DNA from: Flavobacterium chungbukense
GTDB lineage: Bacteria; Bacteroidota; Bacteroidia; Flavobacteriales; Flavobacteriaceae
Assembly (NCBI RefSeq): GCF_020805785.1
Contig: NZ_JAJGZV010000001.1
Coordinates: 310,001-374,000 of the forward strand
Reading direction: 5' to 3'
DNA length: 64,000 nucleotides
The position numbers and the translations under genes were made by a program. The first letter of the stretch is position 1. Each line of letters begins with the position of its first letter. The notes under the pieces were generated by a model. It did no database searches, was not told where the DNA came from, and saw nothing but the letters and a program-made list of their open reading frames with translations. Shown here one piece after another: positions 18,053-27,891 of this stretch.

Positions 18053-18940
18053 ATGAAAATTATATACACATTTTTAGCGACAGGATTTCTGCTGTTAGGA
18101 ACTTCTGCGAAGGCACAAGAAACCATTAAATTATATCAGGGAAAAGCACCAGGATCTGAAAACTGGACACAAAAAGAAGCTCAAATGTATTCGGATCTTT
18201 TTAAGACCGAAGTAGTTTACAATGTGACTGATCCAAGTTTATTGGTTTACCAAGTTCCAAAAGGAGTTAAAAACACAGGAACTGCCATTGTCATTGCTCC
18301 GGGTGGCGGTTTCCAAAGTTTATCCATCAACAGGGAAGGAAAAGAATTAGCAGAAATTTTAAGCAAAAAAGGAATTACTGCTTTTGTTTTAAAATACCGT
18401 CTTAATAAAACCGAAACCAACGATCCTGCAAGAGAAATGATGGACAAACTAAAAGACAGAGCCGCTTTTGAAAAAAACTCTTTGGCAACTATTCAATTGG
18501 CAGCTCAAGACGGGAAAAATGCACTGAATTATGTTAGAGCGAATGCTTCAAAATATGGCATTGACATTAAAAAAGTTGGTATAATCGGGTTTTCGGCAGG
18601 AAGTACGGTGGCGATGGAAACCGCTTTGGATAATAAAGCAGAACAGCTTCCAGATTTTGTAGCGAATATTTATGGCGGACCAAGACCGGAACTTTTGAGT
18701 GTTCCGGCACCAGAAAAAAAGATTCCAATGTTTGTATGTGCCGCGAGCGATGACCAATTAAAACTGGCTCCTAGAAGTATTCAAATGTATAATAAATGGC
18801 TTGAAGCAGGGCAGACCGTTGAGCTTCATATGTACTCAAAAGGCGGACATGGTTTTGGAACAGGAAAACAAAATTTACCTGTTGATTCATGGGAAACTCG
18901 CTTTGAAGATTGGTTGAAACTTCAAGGTTTTTTAAACTAG
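18053..18940 (+). CDS. Secreted alpha/beta hydrolase (acetyl-xylan-esterase-like)
   Basis: I choose ATG 18053 because it gives a clean signal peptide (ends KAQE); the upstream extension overlaps the previous gene. The 295-residue product has the esterase/lipase oxyanion loop APGGGF (about 83-88), nucleophile elbow GFSAGS (about 179-184), acid Asp in AASDD and catalytic His in GGHGFG. Such enzymes remove acetyl or other acyl groups from plant or microbial polysaccharides. It likely assists the neighbouring GH3 enzymes in the periplasm. Confidence 0.85.
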   Translation: MKIIYTFLATGFLLLGTSAKAQETIKLYQGKAPGSENWTQKEAQMYSDLFKTEVVYNVTDPSLLVYQVPKGVKNTGTAIVIAPGGGFQSLSINREGKELAEILSKKGITAFVLKYRLNKTETNDPAREMMDKLKDRAAFEKNSLATIQLAAQDGKNALNYVRANASKYGIDIKKVGIIGFSAGSTVAMETALDNKAEQLPDFVANIYGGPRPELLSVPAPEKKIPMFVCAASDDQLKLAPRSIQMYNKWLEAGQTVELHMYSKGGHGFGTGKQNLPVDSWETRFEDWLKLQGFLN

Positions 18941-18950
18941 AAATAAAAAG

Positions 18951-19050
18951 TTTCACGCAGATCTAGACAGATTTGAGCAGATTAGATTAAAAAAATCTGC
19001 GCTTATCAGCTTAAATCCTTTTAATCCCGATAGCTATCGGGAGCGTGAAA
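18951..19050. repeat. Intergenic repeat with perfect 16-bp palindrome
   Basis: TTTCACGC (18951-18958) and GCGTGAAA (19043-19050) bracket the gap, and CCCGATAGCTATCGGG (19026-19041) is a perfect palindrome. Related words occur at 16962-16999. It may act as a transcription end point between the esterase and the second GH3 gene. Confidence 0.55.
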
Positions 19051-19077
19051 AAAATAAGACTTTAAAAACTATATATT

Positions 19078-21528
19078 ATGAAACATAAAATTATAAAAAC
19101 AGGAAAAATTACGCTTTTGACGGCGTTAGTGCTTTCTAATTTGTCTTGGAATACTGTTCCGAATGACGAAACGAATCCGCCTCTTTTGACTATCAAAGGA
19201 TTTACATTTGCTGATTATAACAGAAATGGGAAATTAGATCTTTGGGAAGATACACGTCTTTCTGTTAATCAAAGAATTGATGCCATTATCAAAGAAATGA
19301 CGAATGCAGAAAAAGTGGAATTATTGATTGGAACTGGAATGCCAGGAATCGAAGTTCTGACTGGTCCTGTTGGAGATTCTAAACAAGGTTTGGTTCCAGG
19401 AGCGGCAGGAGGAACTGCAGCTTTTGAGCGTTTCGGAATTCCTGCAACGGTCGTAGCAGATGGTCCAGCTGGATTAAGAATCGCGCCAACGAGAGATAAT
19501 GATGCTAAAACGTATTATGCAACGGCATTTCCAGTTGGAACGGCTTTGGCTTCAACGTGGAATAAAGCGCTTTTGGAAGAAGTTGGAAAAGCAATGGGTA
19601 ACGAAGTAAAAGAATATGGTGTTGATGTTTTATTAGCTCCAGCTTTGAATATCCACAGAAATCCATTGAACGGAAGAAACTTCGAATATTATTCTGAAGA
19701 TCCTTTAATTTCAGGAAAAACTGCTGCGGCAATTGTAAACGGCATCCAGTCGCAAGGTGTTGGAACTTCAATTAAACATTTCGCTGTAAATAATGAAGAA
19801 AGCAACCGTTTGACAATCAATGCGCATGTTTCTGAAAGAGCGATTAGAGAATTGTATTTAAAAGGTTTTGAAATCACGGTTAAAGAATCGCAGCCTTGGA
19901 CAGTAATGTCTTCGTACAACAAATTAAACGGAACTTACACGTCTGACAGAAAAGACCTTTTAACTCAGGTTTTAAGAGACGAATGGGGTTTTAAAGGAAT
20001 TGTAATGACGGATTGGTTTGGTGGTTTTCCAGGTTTTGAATCGATTTCGAAAGGTTCAAATTCTGATGTTGTACAACAAATGATTGCCGGAAATGATTTA
20101 TTGATGCCAGGAATTCCAGTTCAGAAAAAAGCGTTGTTGGCTGCCTTAGATTCTGGCAAATTATCTCAAGAAGTGGCAAATGTAAACGTGAAAAGAATTT
20201 TAGAATATGTTTTCCGTACGCCGACTTTCGCTAAATACAAATACAGCGATAAACCAAACCTGACTAAAAATGCTGAAGTAACCAGAAATGCTGCTGCTGA
20301 AGGAATGGTTTTACTTAAAAATACAAACAATGCACTGCCTTTTGCAGACAAACAAAAAGAAGTTTCGGTATTTGGAGTTACTTCTTACGCTTGGATTACA
20401 GGCGGAACAGGAAGCGGAAGTGTGAATAACAAACATACCGTTTCTCTTTTAGAAGGTTTAACTGCTGCAGGTTATAAATTAGACAAAGAATTGGTTGATT
20501 TGTACAAACCTCATGCTGAAAAAGAAGTGGCTGCTGAACTAGAGAATAGAAAAGCAAGAGGAATTTTGGCTTTGCCAGAAAGACTTCCAGAATTAAAAAT
20601 GGATGATGCTTTTATTGCTAAAAAAGCAGTAAGTTCTGAAATTGCTTTCGTGACTTTAGGAAGAAATTCTGGAGAAGGCGGAGACAGAGTTGTTAATAAT
20701 GATTTTAATATGGCTGATGAAGAAATTCAAATGCTGGATAAAATATCAAAAGCTTTTCATGCTAAAGGAAAAAAAGTTGTTGTTATTTTAAATATTGGCG
20801 GTGTTATCGAAACAGCTTCTTGGAAAGATAAAGTAGATGCTATTTTATTAGCTTGGCAGCCAGGTCAAGAAGGCGGACATTCTGTTGCTGATGTGGTTTC
20901 AGGTAAAATCAATCCTTCTGGAAAATTGACGATGACTTTCCCAGCGAAATATTCAGATACGCCTTCAGCTAAAAATTTCCCTGGATTTCCAGTTGATAAT
21001 CCAAAAGAAGTAACTTATGAAGAAGGGGTTTACGTTGGATACCGTTATTTCAATACGTTCAACATTAAACCTTCTTACGAATTTGGTTTCGGAAGTTCGT
21101 ATACTACGTTTGATTATTCTGGTGTAAAATTAAGTTCTCCAACTTTCAAGGATAAATTAACGGTTTCTGTAACAGTAAAAAACACAGGAAAAGTAGCAGG
21201 AAAAGAAGTAGTACAATTATATCTTTCGGCTCCATCAAAATCAATTGATAAACCTAAAGAAGAATTGAAAGCTTTTGGAAAAACAAAAGAATTGAAACCA
21301 GGAGAAAGCCAAACGCTAACTTTGACTTTGTCGCCAAAAGATCTGGCTTCTTTCTTAGAAAACAAAAGTGCTTGGATTGCTGAAGCTGGAACTTACAAAG
21401 TTTTAGTTGGGGCATCTTCATTAGATATTAAAAAAACAGCTGATTTTTCAGTTGAAAAAGAAATAACTGTTGAGAAAGTAAAGAAAGCTTTCGAATTAGA
21501 TTCGAAGTTTACAGAGCTTAAACCTTAA
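19078..21528 (+). CDS. bglX: Glycoside hydrolase family 3 beta-glucosidase-like enzyme
   Basis: The 816-residue product has a full three-domain GH3 layout. It comprises a TIM barrel with nucleophile D312 in GIVMTDW and the KHFAVNNEE substrate motif (about 236-245), an alpha/beta sandwich (GMVLLKNTNNALPF about 407-420) and a C-terminal fibronectin-III-like domain (about 660-790). An EF-hand-like loop DYNRNGKLDLWED precedes the catalytic domain, as in the GH3 at 14415. The N-terminus is hydrophobic but the cleavage site is not obvious. The likely role is exo-hydrolysis of beta-linked oligosaccharides in the periplasm; the symbol is by similarity only. A strong terminator follows. Confidence 0.88.
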   Translation: MKHKIIKTGKITLLTALVLSNLSWNTVPNDETNPPLLTIKGFTFADYNRNGKLDLWEDTRLSVNQRIDAIIKEMTNAEKVELLIGTGMPGIEVLTGPVGDSKQGLVPGAAGGTAAFERFGIPATVVADGPAGLRIAPTRDNDAKTYYATAFPVGTALASTWNKALLEEVGKAMGNEVKEYGVDVLLAPALNIHRNPLNGRNFEYYSEDPLISGKTAAAIVNGIQSQGVGTSIKHFAVNNEESNRLTINAHVSERAIRELYLKGFEITVKESQPWTVMSSYNKLNGTYTSDRKDLLTQVLRDEWGFKGIVMTDWFGGFPGFESISKGSNSDVVQQMIAGNDLLMPGIPVQKKALLAALDSGKLSQEVANVNVKRILEYVFRTPTFAKYKYSDKPNLTKNAEVTRNAAAEGMVLLKNTNNALPFADKQKEVSVFGVTSYAWITGGTGSGSVNNKHTVSLLEGLTAAGYKLDKELVDLYKPHAEKEVAAELENRKARGILALPERLPELKMDDAFIAKKAVSSEIAFVTLGRNSGEGGDRVVNNDFNMADEEIQMLDKISKAFHAKGKKVVVILNIGGVIETASWKDKVDAILLAWQPGQEGGHSVADVVSGKINPSGKLTMTFPAKYSDTPSAKNFPGFPVDNPKEVTYEEGVYVGYRYFNTFNIKPSYEFGFGSSYTTFDYSGVKLSSPTFKDKLTVSVTVKNTGKVAGKEVVQLYLSAPSKSIDKPKEELKAFGKTKELKPGESQTLTLTLSPKDLASFLENKSAWIAEAGTYKVLVGASSLDIKKTADFSVEKEITVEKVKKAFELDSKFTELKP

Positions 21529-21552
21529 TCCGTTATTGTTTGGTTAGTTAGA

Positions 21553-21588
21553 AAAAACCGTCCCGATTTTTAATCGGGACGGTTTTTA
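21553..21588 (+). terminator. Rho-independent terminator
   Basis: Stem AAAAACCGTCCCGATT / AATCGGGACGGTTTTT with a three-base loop and T run closes the second GH3 transcription unit. Confidence 0.93.
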
Positions 21589-21782
21589 TTTGTAATAGAT
21601 TTTAAAATATTTATTACAATTTAAAGTGAATAATGATGATGTAATACTACAATTTGATTGCAATGACTTTTTGCAATAAAAAGGAGTTTTTCTAAGTCTA
21701 TCTTTTTTGATTTTTTTGACAAATTTCCCTAAAATTAGCTTATAATTGTACAATTGTGCAGGAATAAAATAATAAAAATATT

Positions 21783-24700
21783 TTGAAAAATTTTGTTTTA
21801 TGTCTTTTCTTATCGCTGGTTTTAAGTCCAGTTGGATATTCACAGGATTATCCCGTAAAATTTCTCGATATATCAGATGGTCTGTCTAACAATTCAATCA
21901 CTACCATTTATCAGGATAATGAAGGTTATATGTGGTTTGGAACTTACGATGGTTTAAACCGATATGACGGATATAATTTTAAAGTTTTTAGAAATCGAAT
22001 CAACGACAAAAAATCCTTGTCATTCAATACTATTTATAATGTAGAAGGAGATTCTAAAAACAATATTTGGGTTGGAGGAACTAACGGAATCTGTGTTTAT
22101 GATAAGAAAAAAGCACTATTTCATCCAGTCCGATACACACGTTTAGATAAAAAAACAGCATTGCTTCAGGGTATTATACATCAAATGCGTTCAGTATCTG
22201 ATGAGCTGGTACTTGTGGCTTCTCAAAAATTAGGATTATTAGCTTTTCAAAATGGTTCTTTTATAGGAAATCACATTCCGCTAAATGCGTTAGAAAACAA
22301 GATTAGCATTACTAATTATGATGCCGTTGCCATTCAGGAAAATAAAGAGAAATCGGGATGCTGGATTTATGTTCGAAATGTTGGAGTCTGCAGCTATAAT
22401 TATAAAGCGAAAAATTTGAAAATAGTTTTTCCGCTTTCTATCGAAGTAAAAGCGATGAAGCTTTCTGCGGATGGAAATCTTTTATTAGGCACAGATGAAG
22501 GTTTATTTCTTTTAAATACCAAAACGGGATCTGTTTCAGATAATTATTTTTCTAATAAGTGCAGTGTAACAGATGTTTTAATAGACAGAAAAGGAAAAAC
22601 TTGGGTTACAACCGATGGCTGTGGGATTTTTTATCTCAATCCAAATAATAATAAACTGCTTTCTTATAACGAACAATTAGCAAAAAGTAATTCGGTTTGG
22701 AGTCTTTATGAAGATAAATCAGGGAATAAATGGTTTGGTTCACTTCGTGGAGGAATCAGTATGCTTAGTGATACGCCAAAGTATTTTAAAAGCATTCGAT
22801 ACAATGCAAAAGAACCAGCTGATAACTTTATTTTATCTTTTTGTGAAGATGAAAAAAAGAATCTTTTAGTAGGTACAGATGGCGCTGGATTAAAATATTG
22901 GAATAGAAAAAATAATACCTACACCAATTATGGCGCTTCACTTTCAAGCAGTTTTATAACCGGAATAATCCGCGATGATAATAATGATATCTGGATTTCG
23001 ACTTGGGCAGGCGGTATTAATCGCATTAATAAAAAAACAAATAGTGTAAAGCATTATTCTTGTTACAATACTTTTACCAAACAAACCGAAAAAAATATCT
23101 GGTTTGTGTTTAAAGATTCCAAAGCCAATATCTGGGCAAGTGCAACAAATGAAGGGTCTTTATACTTCTTAGATCGAAAGACAGATAGTTTTGTTCTTTT
23201 TGATAAAAGTATCGATAATCTGCAATGCATGACTGAAACGTCAGACGGAAAATTGTGGGCTGGAAATTATACGTCACTTTTATGTATTGATAAAAATACA
23301 AGAAAAATTACTAAAAAAGCCATTGGAAATCCTATTCGATGTATTTACGAAGATAAAGACAAGAATCTCTGGCTCGGAACGCAAGAGGGAGGTTTGCTGC
23401 TTTTTGATAGAAAAACAAATACTTTTAAAAGATTGACCATTAATGATGGACTTCCATCCAATACTGTTTTAAGATTACTTGAAGATCAACACGGAAATTT
23501 GTGGATGAGTACTTATAACGGGATCTGCCGATACGATAAAAAGAGCAAAACCTTCCGTAATTTCTCTTTAAATGACGGACTTCAGAGTAATCAGTTTAGT
23601 TTTAATGCCGGAATTAAACTTTCTTCGGGAGAATTTCTTTTTGGCGGTATTAATGGTTTTAATATTTTTTATCCTGAAGCTATAAAAGGATTTAATCAAA
23701 AGAATACTGTTTTACTAACTGATTTTTATGTGAATAATCAATTGATTGAAGAAAGTAAAGCCGAAGTAGATATTGATTCAGATAAGGTAAAAGATGTTAG
23801 TTTAGAATATGATCAAACGACATTATCCTTAGAATTTGTCGCTTTGGATTATAACAACTCAGATAAAATTAATTATGCTTATTTTTTAGAAGGCTGGGAC
23901 GAACAGTGGAATTATGTCGGGCAAACCCGAAAAGCAAATTACTCAAGACTTCCAGAAGGGAAATATACTTTTAAAGTAAAAACAACCAATTTTAAAGGCG
24001 GCTGGAATAAAGAAGTCAGTTTAGTTTCTATAACGGTTTTACCGCCGTGGTACAGAACTTGGTGGGCTTACACCTTGTATTTAGCAGCGATTGGCGGTAT
24101 TTTATTTCTATATCTGGATTACAGCAGAAACAAAGAAAAACTAAAGTATAAAGTTAAAATTGCCGAACTGGAAAGTAAAAAGGAAAAAGAGATAGCCGAA
24201 AAACAGGCGTCTATGTTTACCTACATTTCGCATGAATTTAGAACACCGCTTTCGCTGATTATTAATCCGTTAAAAAAAGCAGTTCAGAAAGAAATTGTCG
24301 AAAATGGCTCTTCTGGAAGCGATTTGGCTATTGCACACCGAAACGCCAGAAGACTCTTAAGTCTGGTGGATCAATTATTGTTGTTACGAAAGGCTGAAAA
24401 TGACGCCGATTCATTACGATTGTCAGCAATCAACGTAAATAATCTTTCTAACGAAGTTTATCAATGTTTTGTTAATCAGGCTAAAGAAAAACAGATCCAG
24501 TACAATTTAGATATTCCTGATCATGAAATTATAATTATTGGGGATTATGAAAAGATAGAGATTTCATTGTTTAATTTAATGTCAAATGCTTTTAAATACA
24601 CGCCAATTGGTGGAGCAATCAATTTGACGCTTACTGAAAATGACAAAGAAGTTTTTCTTGAAATAACCGATAGCGGAGACGGAATCGATAAAAAAGATAT

Positions 24701-25808
24701 TGATGTTATTTTTGAAAAATTCAAACAGATTAATTCGAAAGTTTCTGTTGGAACCGGTTTCGGTATCGGACTTTATATTGTTAAATATTTTGTAGACAAA
24801 CACAAAGGATCTGTTACCTGCAGCAGTGAAACAGGAAAAGGAAGTGCTTTTAAATTGACTTTTTTAAAAGGAAACAGTCATTTTGAAGATGCAGAAATAA
24901 CAGACGAAAAACCACAGAGAAGTCAATTGTTTGATGAATTGATTCCAGACGAAATTGAAGAACCAGCCGTAACCAAATTAGTTTCAGAGAGTGATTTTAG
25001 AAAAGCTATGCTGACTGAAAAACGTACCGTTCTAATTATTGATGACAATGCCGAGATTAGGGCTTATCTAATCAAATTGTTTTCGGCTAATTATATGGTA
25101 TATAGTGCAGAAAATGGAGAGGAAGGGTTGAAAATGACCAAAAAACATATGCCAGATCTTGTCATTAGTGATATTACAATGGAAGAGATGGACGGTCTGG
25201 AATTATGCCGAAAAATTAAAGAAGACAATGCTTTATCTCATATTCCAGTAATTTTACTAACGGCGTCAAAAAATCCTGAAACGCATTTGCAGGGAATTAA
25301 CGAGGGTGCAGACGATTATATTACCAAGCCTTTTGATGATGATATTCTAACAGCGCGTGTGGAATCATTACTTCGAAATCGACATAATTTGCGTACTTAT
25401 TTCTTAGATAGCATCACTTTAAGAGAAAACACTCAGAAAGTTCCTGTAGAATATCAGCAGATGCTGAAAAAATGTATTGACATTGTAGAAGCAAACATCC
25501 ATAAAAAAGATTTTACGATTCGAACTTTTGCTCTTGAAATGGGAATGAGCCACAGAACACTTTATACCAAAATCAAAATTATATCGGGTCAGACTTTAAA
25601 TGCTTTTATTCGTTCATTACGTATTCGACGAGCGGCGATGCTAATGCTGACAGAAGAAATGAATATTGCTCAGGCAAGTGCAGAAGTTGGTTTTGAAGAT
25701 CCTAAATATTTCAGACAGCAGTTTGTAAAACTTTTTGGAATGACTCCTTCAGAATACATCAAAAAATATAAAAGCTCCTTCAATTCAGATCTAAATATCA
25801 TCAAATAG
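21783..25808 (+). CDS. Hybrid two-component system regulator (HTCS)
   Basis: This 1341-residue one-protein phosphorelay regulates polysaccharide utilisation loci. In order it has a signal peptide, two-bladed-type Reg_prop repeats (about 25-680, many WFGT and LWxGT words), a Y_Y_Y domain (about 690-755), a membrane helix (about 760-782), HisKA with H817 in SHEFRTP, HATPase, a receiver with phospho-Asp 1130 in ISDITM, and an AraC-type helix-turn-helix (about 1240-1335). The start is a TTG, the only start that keeps the whole signal peptide. It lies just upstream of the SusCD operon and should activate it on binding an oligosaccharide in the periplasm. Confidence 0.94.
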   Translation: MKNFVLCLFLSLVLSPVGYSQDYPVKFLDISDGLSNNSITTIYQDNEGYMWFGTYDGLNRYDGYNFKVFRNRINDKKSLSFNTIYNVEGDSKNNIWVGGTNGICVYDKKKALFHPVRYTRLDKKTALLQGIIHQMRSVSDELVLVASQKLGLLAFQNGSFIGNHIPLNALENKISITNYDAVAIQENKEKSGCWIYVRNVGVCSYNYKAKNLKIVFPLSIEVKAMKLSADGNLLLGTDEGLFLLNTKTGSVSDNYFSNKCSVTDVLIDRKGKTWVTTDGCGIFYLNPNNNKLLSYNEQLAKSNSVWSLYEDKSGNKWFGSLRGGISMLSDTPKYFKSIRYNAKEPADNFILSFCEDEKKNLLVGTDGAGLKYWNRKNNTYTNYGASLSSSFITGIIRDDNNDIWISTWAGGINRINKKTNSVKHYSCYNTFTKQTEKNIWFVFKDSKANIWASATNEGSLYFLDRKTDSFVLFDKSIDNLQCMTETSDGKLWAGNYTSLLCIDKNTRKITKKAIGNPIRCIYEDKDKNLWLGTQEGGLLLFDRKTNTFKRLTINDGLPSNTVLRLLEDQHGNLWMSTYNGICRYDKKSKTFRNFSLNDGLQSNQFSFNAGIKLSSGEFLFGGINGFNIFYPEAIKGFNQKNTVLLTDFYVNNQLIEESKAEVDIDSDKVKDVSLEYDQTTLSLEFVALDYNNSDKINYAYFLEGWDEQWNYVGQTRKANYSRLPEGKYTFKVKTTNFKGGWNKEVSLVSITVLPPWYRTWWAYTLYLAAIGGILFLYLDYSRNKEKLKYKVKIAELESKKEKEIAEKQASMFTYISHEFRTPLSLIINPLKKAVQKEIVENGSSGSDLAIAHRNARRLLSLVDQLLLLRKAENDADSLRLSAINVNNLSNEVYQCFVNQAKEKQIQYNLDIPDHEIIIIGDYEKIEISLFNLMSNAFKYTPIGGAINLTLTENDKEVFLEITDSGDGIDKKDIDVIFEKFKQINSKVSVGTGFGIGLYIVKYFVDKHKGSVTCSSETGKGSAFKLTFLKGNSHFEDAEITDEKPQRSQLFDELIPDEIEEPAVTKLVSESDFRKAMLTEKRTVLIIDDNAEIRAYLIKLFSANYMVYSAENGEEGLKMTKKHMPDLVISDITMEEMDGLELCRKIKEDNALSHIPVILLTASKNPETHLQGINEGADDYITKPFDDDILTARVESLLRNRHNLRTYFLDSITLRENTQKVPVEYQQMLKKCIDIVEANIHKKDFTIRTFALEMGMSHRTLYTKIKIISGQTLNAFIRSLRIRRAAMLMLTEEMNIAQASAEVGFEDPKYFRQQFVKLFGMTPSEYIKKYKSSFNSDLNIIK

Positions 25809-26445
25809 TTACATTGTATATTATTTTTCATTGCATTTTTTCTTTGATTTTGGTCTAAACGATTAAAATTCTCTACTAAGCTTAATCGTTATAGCTAAAA
25901 AAATGCTGTTTTTTCAATAATTATGGAAAACGCAAAAATACCCACTCATTTTTAAATACTCTATAAAATTTACTTACTAATAATGGTTAATTACAATTTT
26001 GACCTCCTTTTTTTTCGAATTTACCCCTCCTTATAAGTGTGAAATAAACATTTCTTTGCACTTATAGCAATCAGTTATTACAGAATTGCTGTTAGTCATA
26101 AATGTTAGTTTCAAGATAAAGATTTTATCTATTTAAAGAGCTGAGCACTCTTTAGAATTCTAAAAGTAATGGTTGGTTACATTACTTTTTGAACCCGCAG
26201 TTTAGAAGTAAGCTGCGGGTTAATTTAAAAAAAAACTTACTACATAATTATAAAAGAAAAAAAAGTAAAAAAATAGCAAACAATTAACCAAACTCAATTC
26301 AGTATGAAGTAACCACATAATTAAGTACGACTGTTTTCTGCCACAAGAAAAACAGAAAAACCAATCTCGAATTAAACCTGCGAGAATAAAAACAAACTTT
26401 CGCTTTAGAAAGAAAACTAACTAACTAAACCTTAAAATTAAAGAA
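25809..26445. other. Long leader/regulatory region of the SusCD operon
   Basis: These 637 bases between the HTCS gene and the lipoprotein gene hold no credible frame. Towards the middle are two adjacent hairpins (26162-26190 and 26192-26221, described separately) preceded by the palindrome TTTAGAATTCTAAA (26151-26164). The last 150 bases are A-rich. It probably contains the HTCS operator and a long 5' untranslated leader, but I cannot place the promoter. Confidence 0.5.
26162..26221 (+). other. Tandem hairpins in the operon leader
   Basis: AAAAGTAAT / ATTACTTTT (26162-26189) and AACCCGCAG / CTGCGGGTT (26192-26221) form two adjacent stems. The second is followed by an A-rich rather than T-rich stretch, so it is not a classical terminator; an mRNA-stability or attenuation role is possible. 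Confidence 0.5.
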
Positions 26446-27843
26446 ATGAAAAAAAATGTATTTTTATTTTTTCTTGCTCTTTTTGGCATTCTTCTTACCA
26501 GCTGCCAAAATAACGAATCAGGATTTCCAAGTTCTGATAACCCTACGGTGGTAGTTTCGACAAAAGAAATTTACGGAGCACCAAGTAGAAAATTTGAAAT
26601 CAAAGCAGCCCTTGCCGATGATCTAGGATTAAAAAGTGTAGAGATTCAAATTCCAGAATTGTCATTAGATAAGACAATTAGTTTTGCTACAAATCCACTT
26701 TTAGAATCGTATGATCTTAGTTACTTTTTTGAGGTTCCAGCTAGTAGAGGAACATCAGAGAGCTTCAAAATAAAATTAATCATTACAGATGTTTCTGGTA
26801 ATGTTGTAAACGAAGAAATAAATTTACGTCTTGACGGAGAGTTTGCTGCTCCAAGCATTAGCATGATAACTCCAAAAGAAGGTGCTGTTATATTATTGTC
26901 TACAAGTAACAAAATGCCAATAAATTTTGTGGTAAATGATGATTCAGGAATCGATTATATTCAAATAAAATGTACAGAACTTGGTATTGATGAGACTGTA
27001 CAATTAGCAGGTTCTCCGCAATCTTATACTTTCAATAAAACCTATACTTTACCAGTTACTGCGGCAAATTATGTTTTAACTATTACAGCTAGAGATAAAT
27101 TTACGATTCCGAATACAGGATCATTGACTGTAAATGTCGTGGCAACAAATGAATATCCAGCGATTTATTTATGCGATCAGCCAAAAGGAACAAACTTGAC
27201 TACAGATGCAGTAGGTGTTCCGATGTATTTCCATGAAAAGACAGGGCAAGATTTCGAATTCAAATATTATGCTGATAAAGACAATAAAGAAATTTACTTC
27301 TTAGGTCAGGAATCAGATTTTGCACCGCATTGTTTTGGCTTAAATGCTTCAGGAGAATTGGTTGATGATGTGGCTTCAGCGGCGATTGTTTTACCTACGA
27401 AAGGATATTATAAAATTAAAATAAATCCAAATACTTTAAAATATACTGCCGAAAAGTACACGCCTTCAAGTAAAGTTTGGGCTGATGTTGCTAACGGTTT
27501 ATGGCATGATGTTGAGGCGCAAAGAAAACCTTTCGTAAGCGTTTGTGGAGGCGGAATTCAAGGAGCAACTTGGGACACTTGGGACGCATGGATGCAAAAA
27601 GGATTGCATTTAGCAAATAACGCGGCAAATCCTTATCAGTTAGTTGGAGAATACACTTTGACAGGTACAATGGAAGCTACTTTTACAGGTCAATGGTGGA
27701 GTCCATCATGGAGATTGATCAAAAACGGAATTGCGACAATGTCTCCAGGAGAAAATGGTAATGCAAAATATCCAGCAGCTCCAGGTGCATACAAAGTGGT
27801 TTTAGATACCGAATTAGAAAGAGTATTTATAACAAAAAAATAG
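26446..27843 (+). CDS. Surface glycan-binding lipoprotein (SusE/SusF-like position)
   Basis: The 465-residue product has a lipobox ending LTSC and is predicted to be an outer-membrane lipoprotein. The middle consists of Ig-like beta-sandwich repeats (about 35-130 and 135-230), and the C-terminal half is Trp-rich (TWDTWDAWMQ near 380, GQWWSPSW near 425), as expected for carbohydrate contact. It is the first gene of the SusCD operon, 48 bases before susC. The role as a surface glycan-binding protein is inferred from position and architecture, since these proteins share little sequence. Confidence 0.75.
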   Translation: MKKNVFLFFLALFGILLTSCQNNESGFPSSDNPTVVVSTKEIYGAPSRKFEIKAALADDLGLKSVEIQIPELSLDKTISFATNPLLESYDLSYFFEVPASRGTSESFKIKLIITDVSGNVVNEEINLRLDGEFAAPSISMITPKEGAVILLSTSNKMPINFVVNDDSGIDYIQIKCTELGIDETVQLAGSPQSYTFNKTYTLPVTAANYVLTITARDKFTIPNTGSLTVNVVATNEYPAIYLCDQPKGTNLTTDAVGVPMYFHEKTGQDFEFKYYADKDNKEIYFLGQESDFAPHCFGLNASGELVDDVASAAIVLPTKGYYKIKINPNTLKYTAEKYTPSSKVWADVANGLWHDVEAQRKPFVSVCGGGIQGATWDTWDAWMQKGLHLANNAANPYQLVGEYTLTGTMEATFTGQWWSPSWRLIKNGIATMSPGENGNAKYPAAPGAYKVVLDTELERVFITKK

Positions 27844-27891
27844 TTAGTTACACATTCTTGTTGTAACAATTAACAAAAAAAACAGCTTAAT

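Noticed and set aside
21744..21755. Palindrome AATTGTACAATT before the HTCS gene as operator
   Set aside because: It is short, AT-rich and unique in the window, so it could easily arise by chance.
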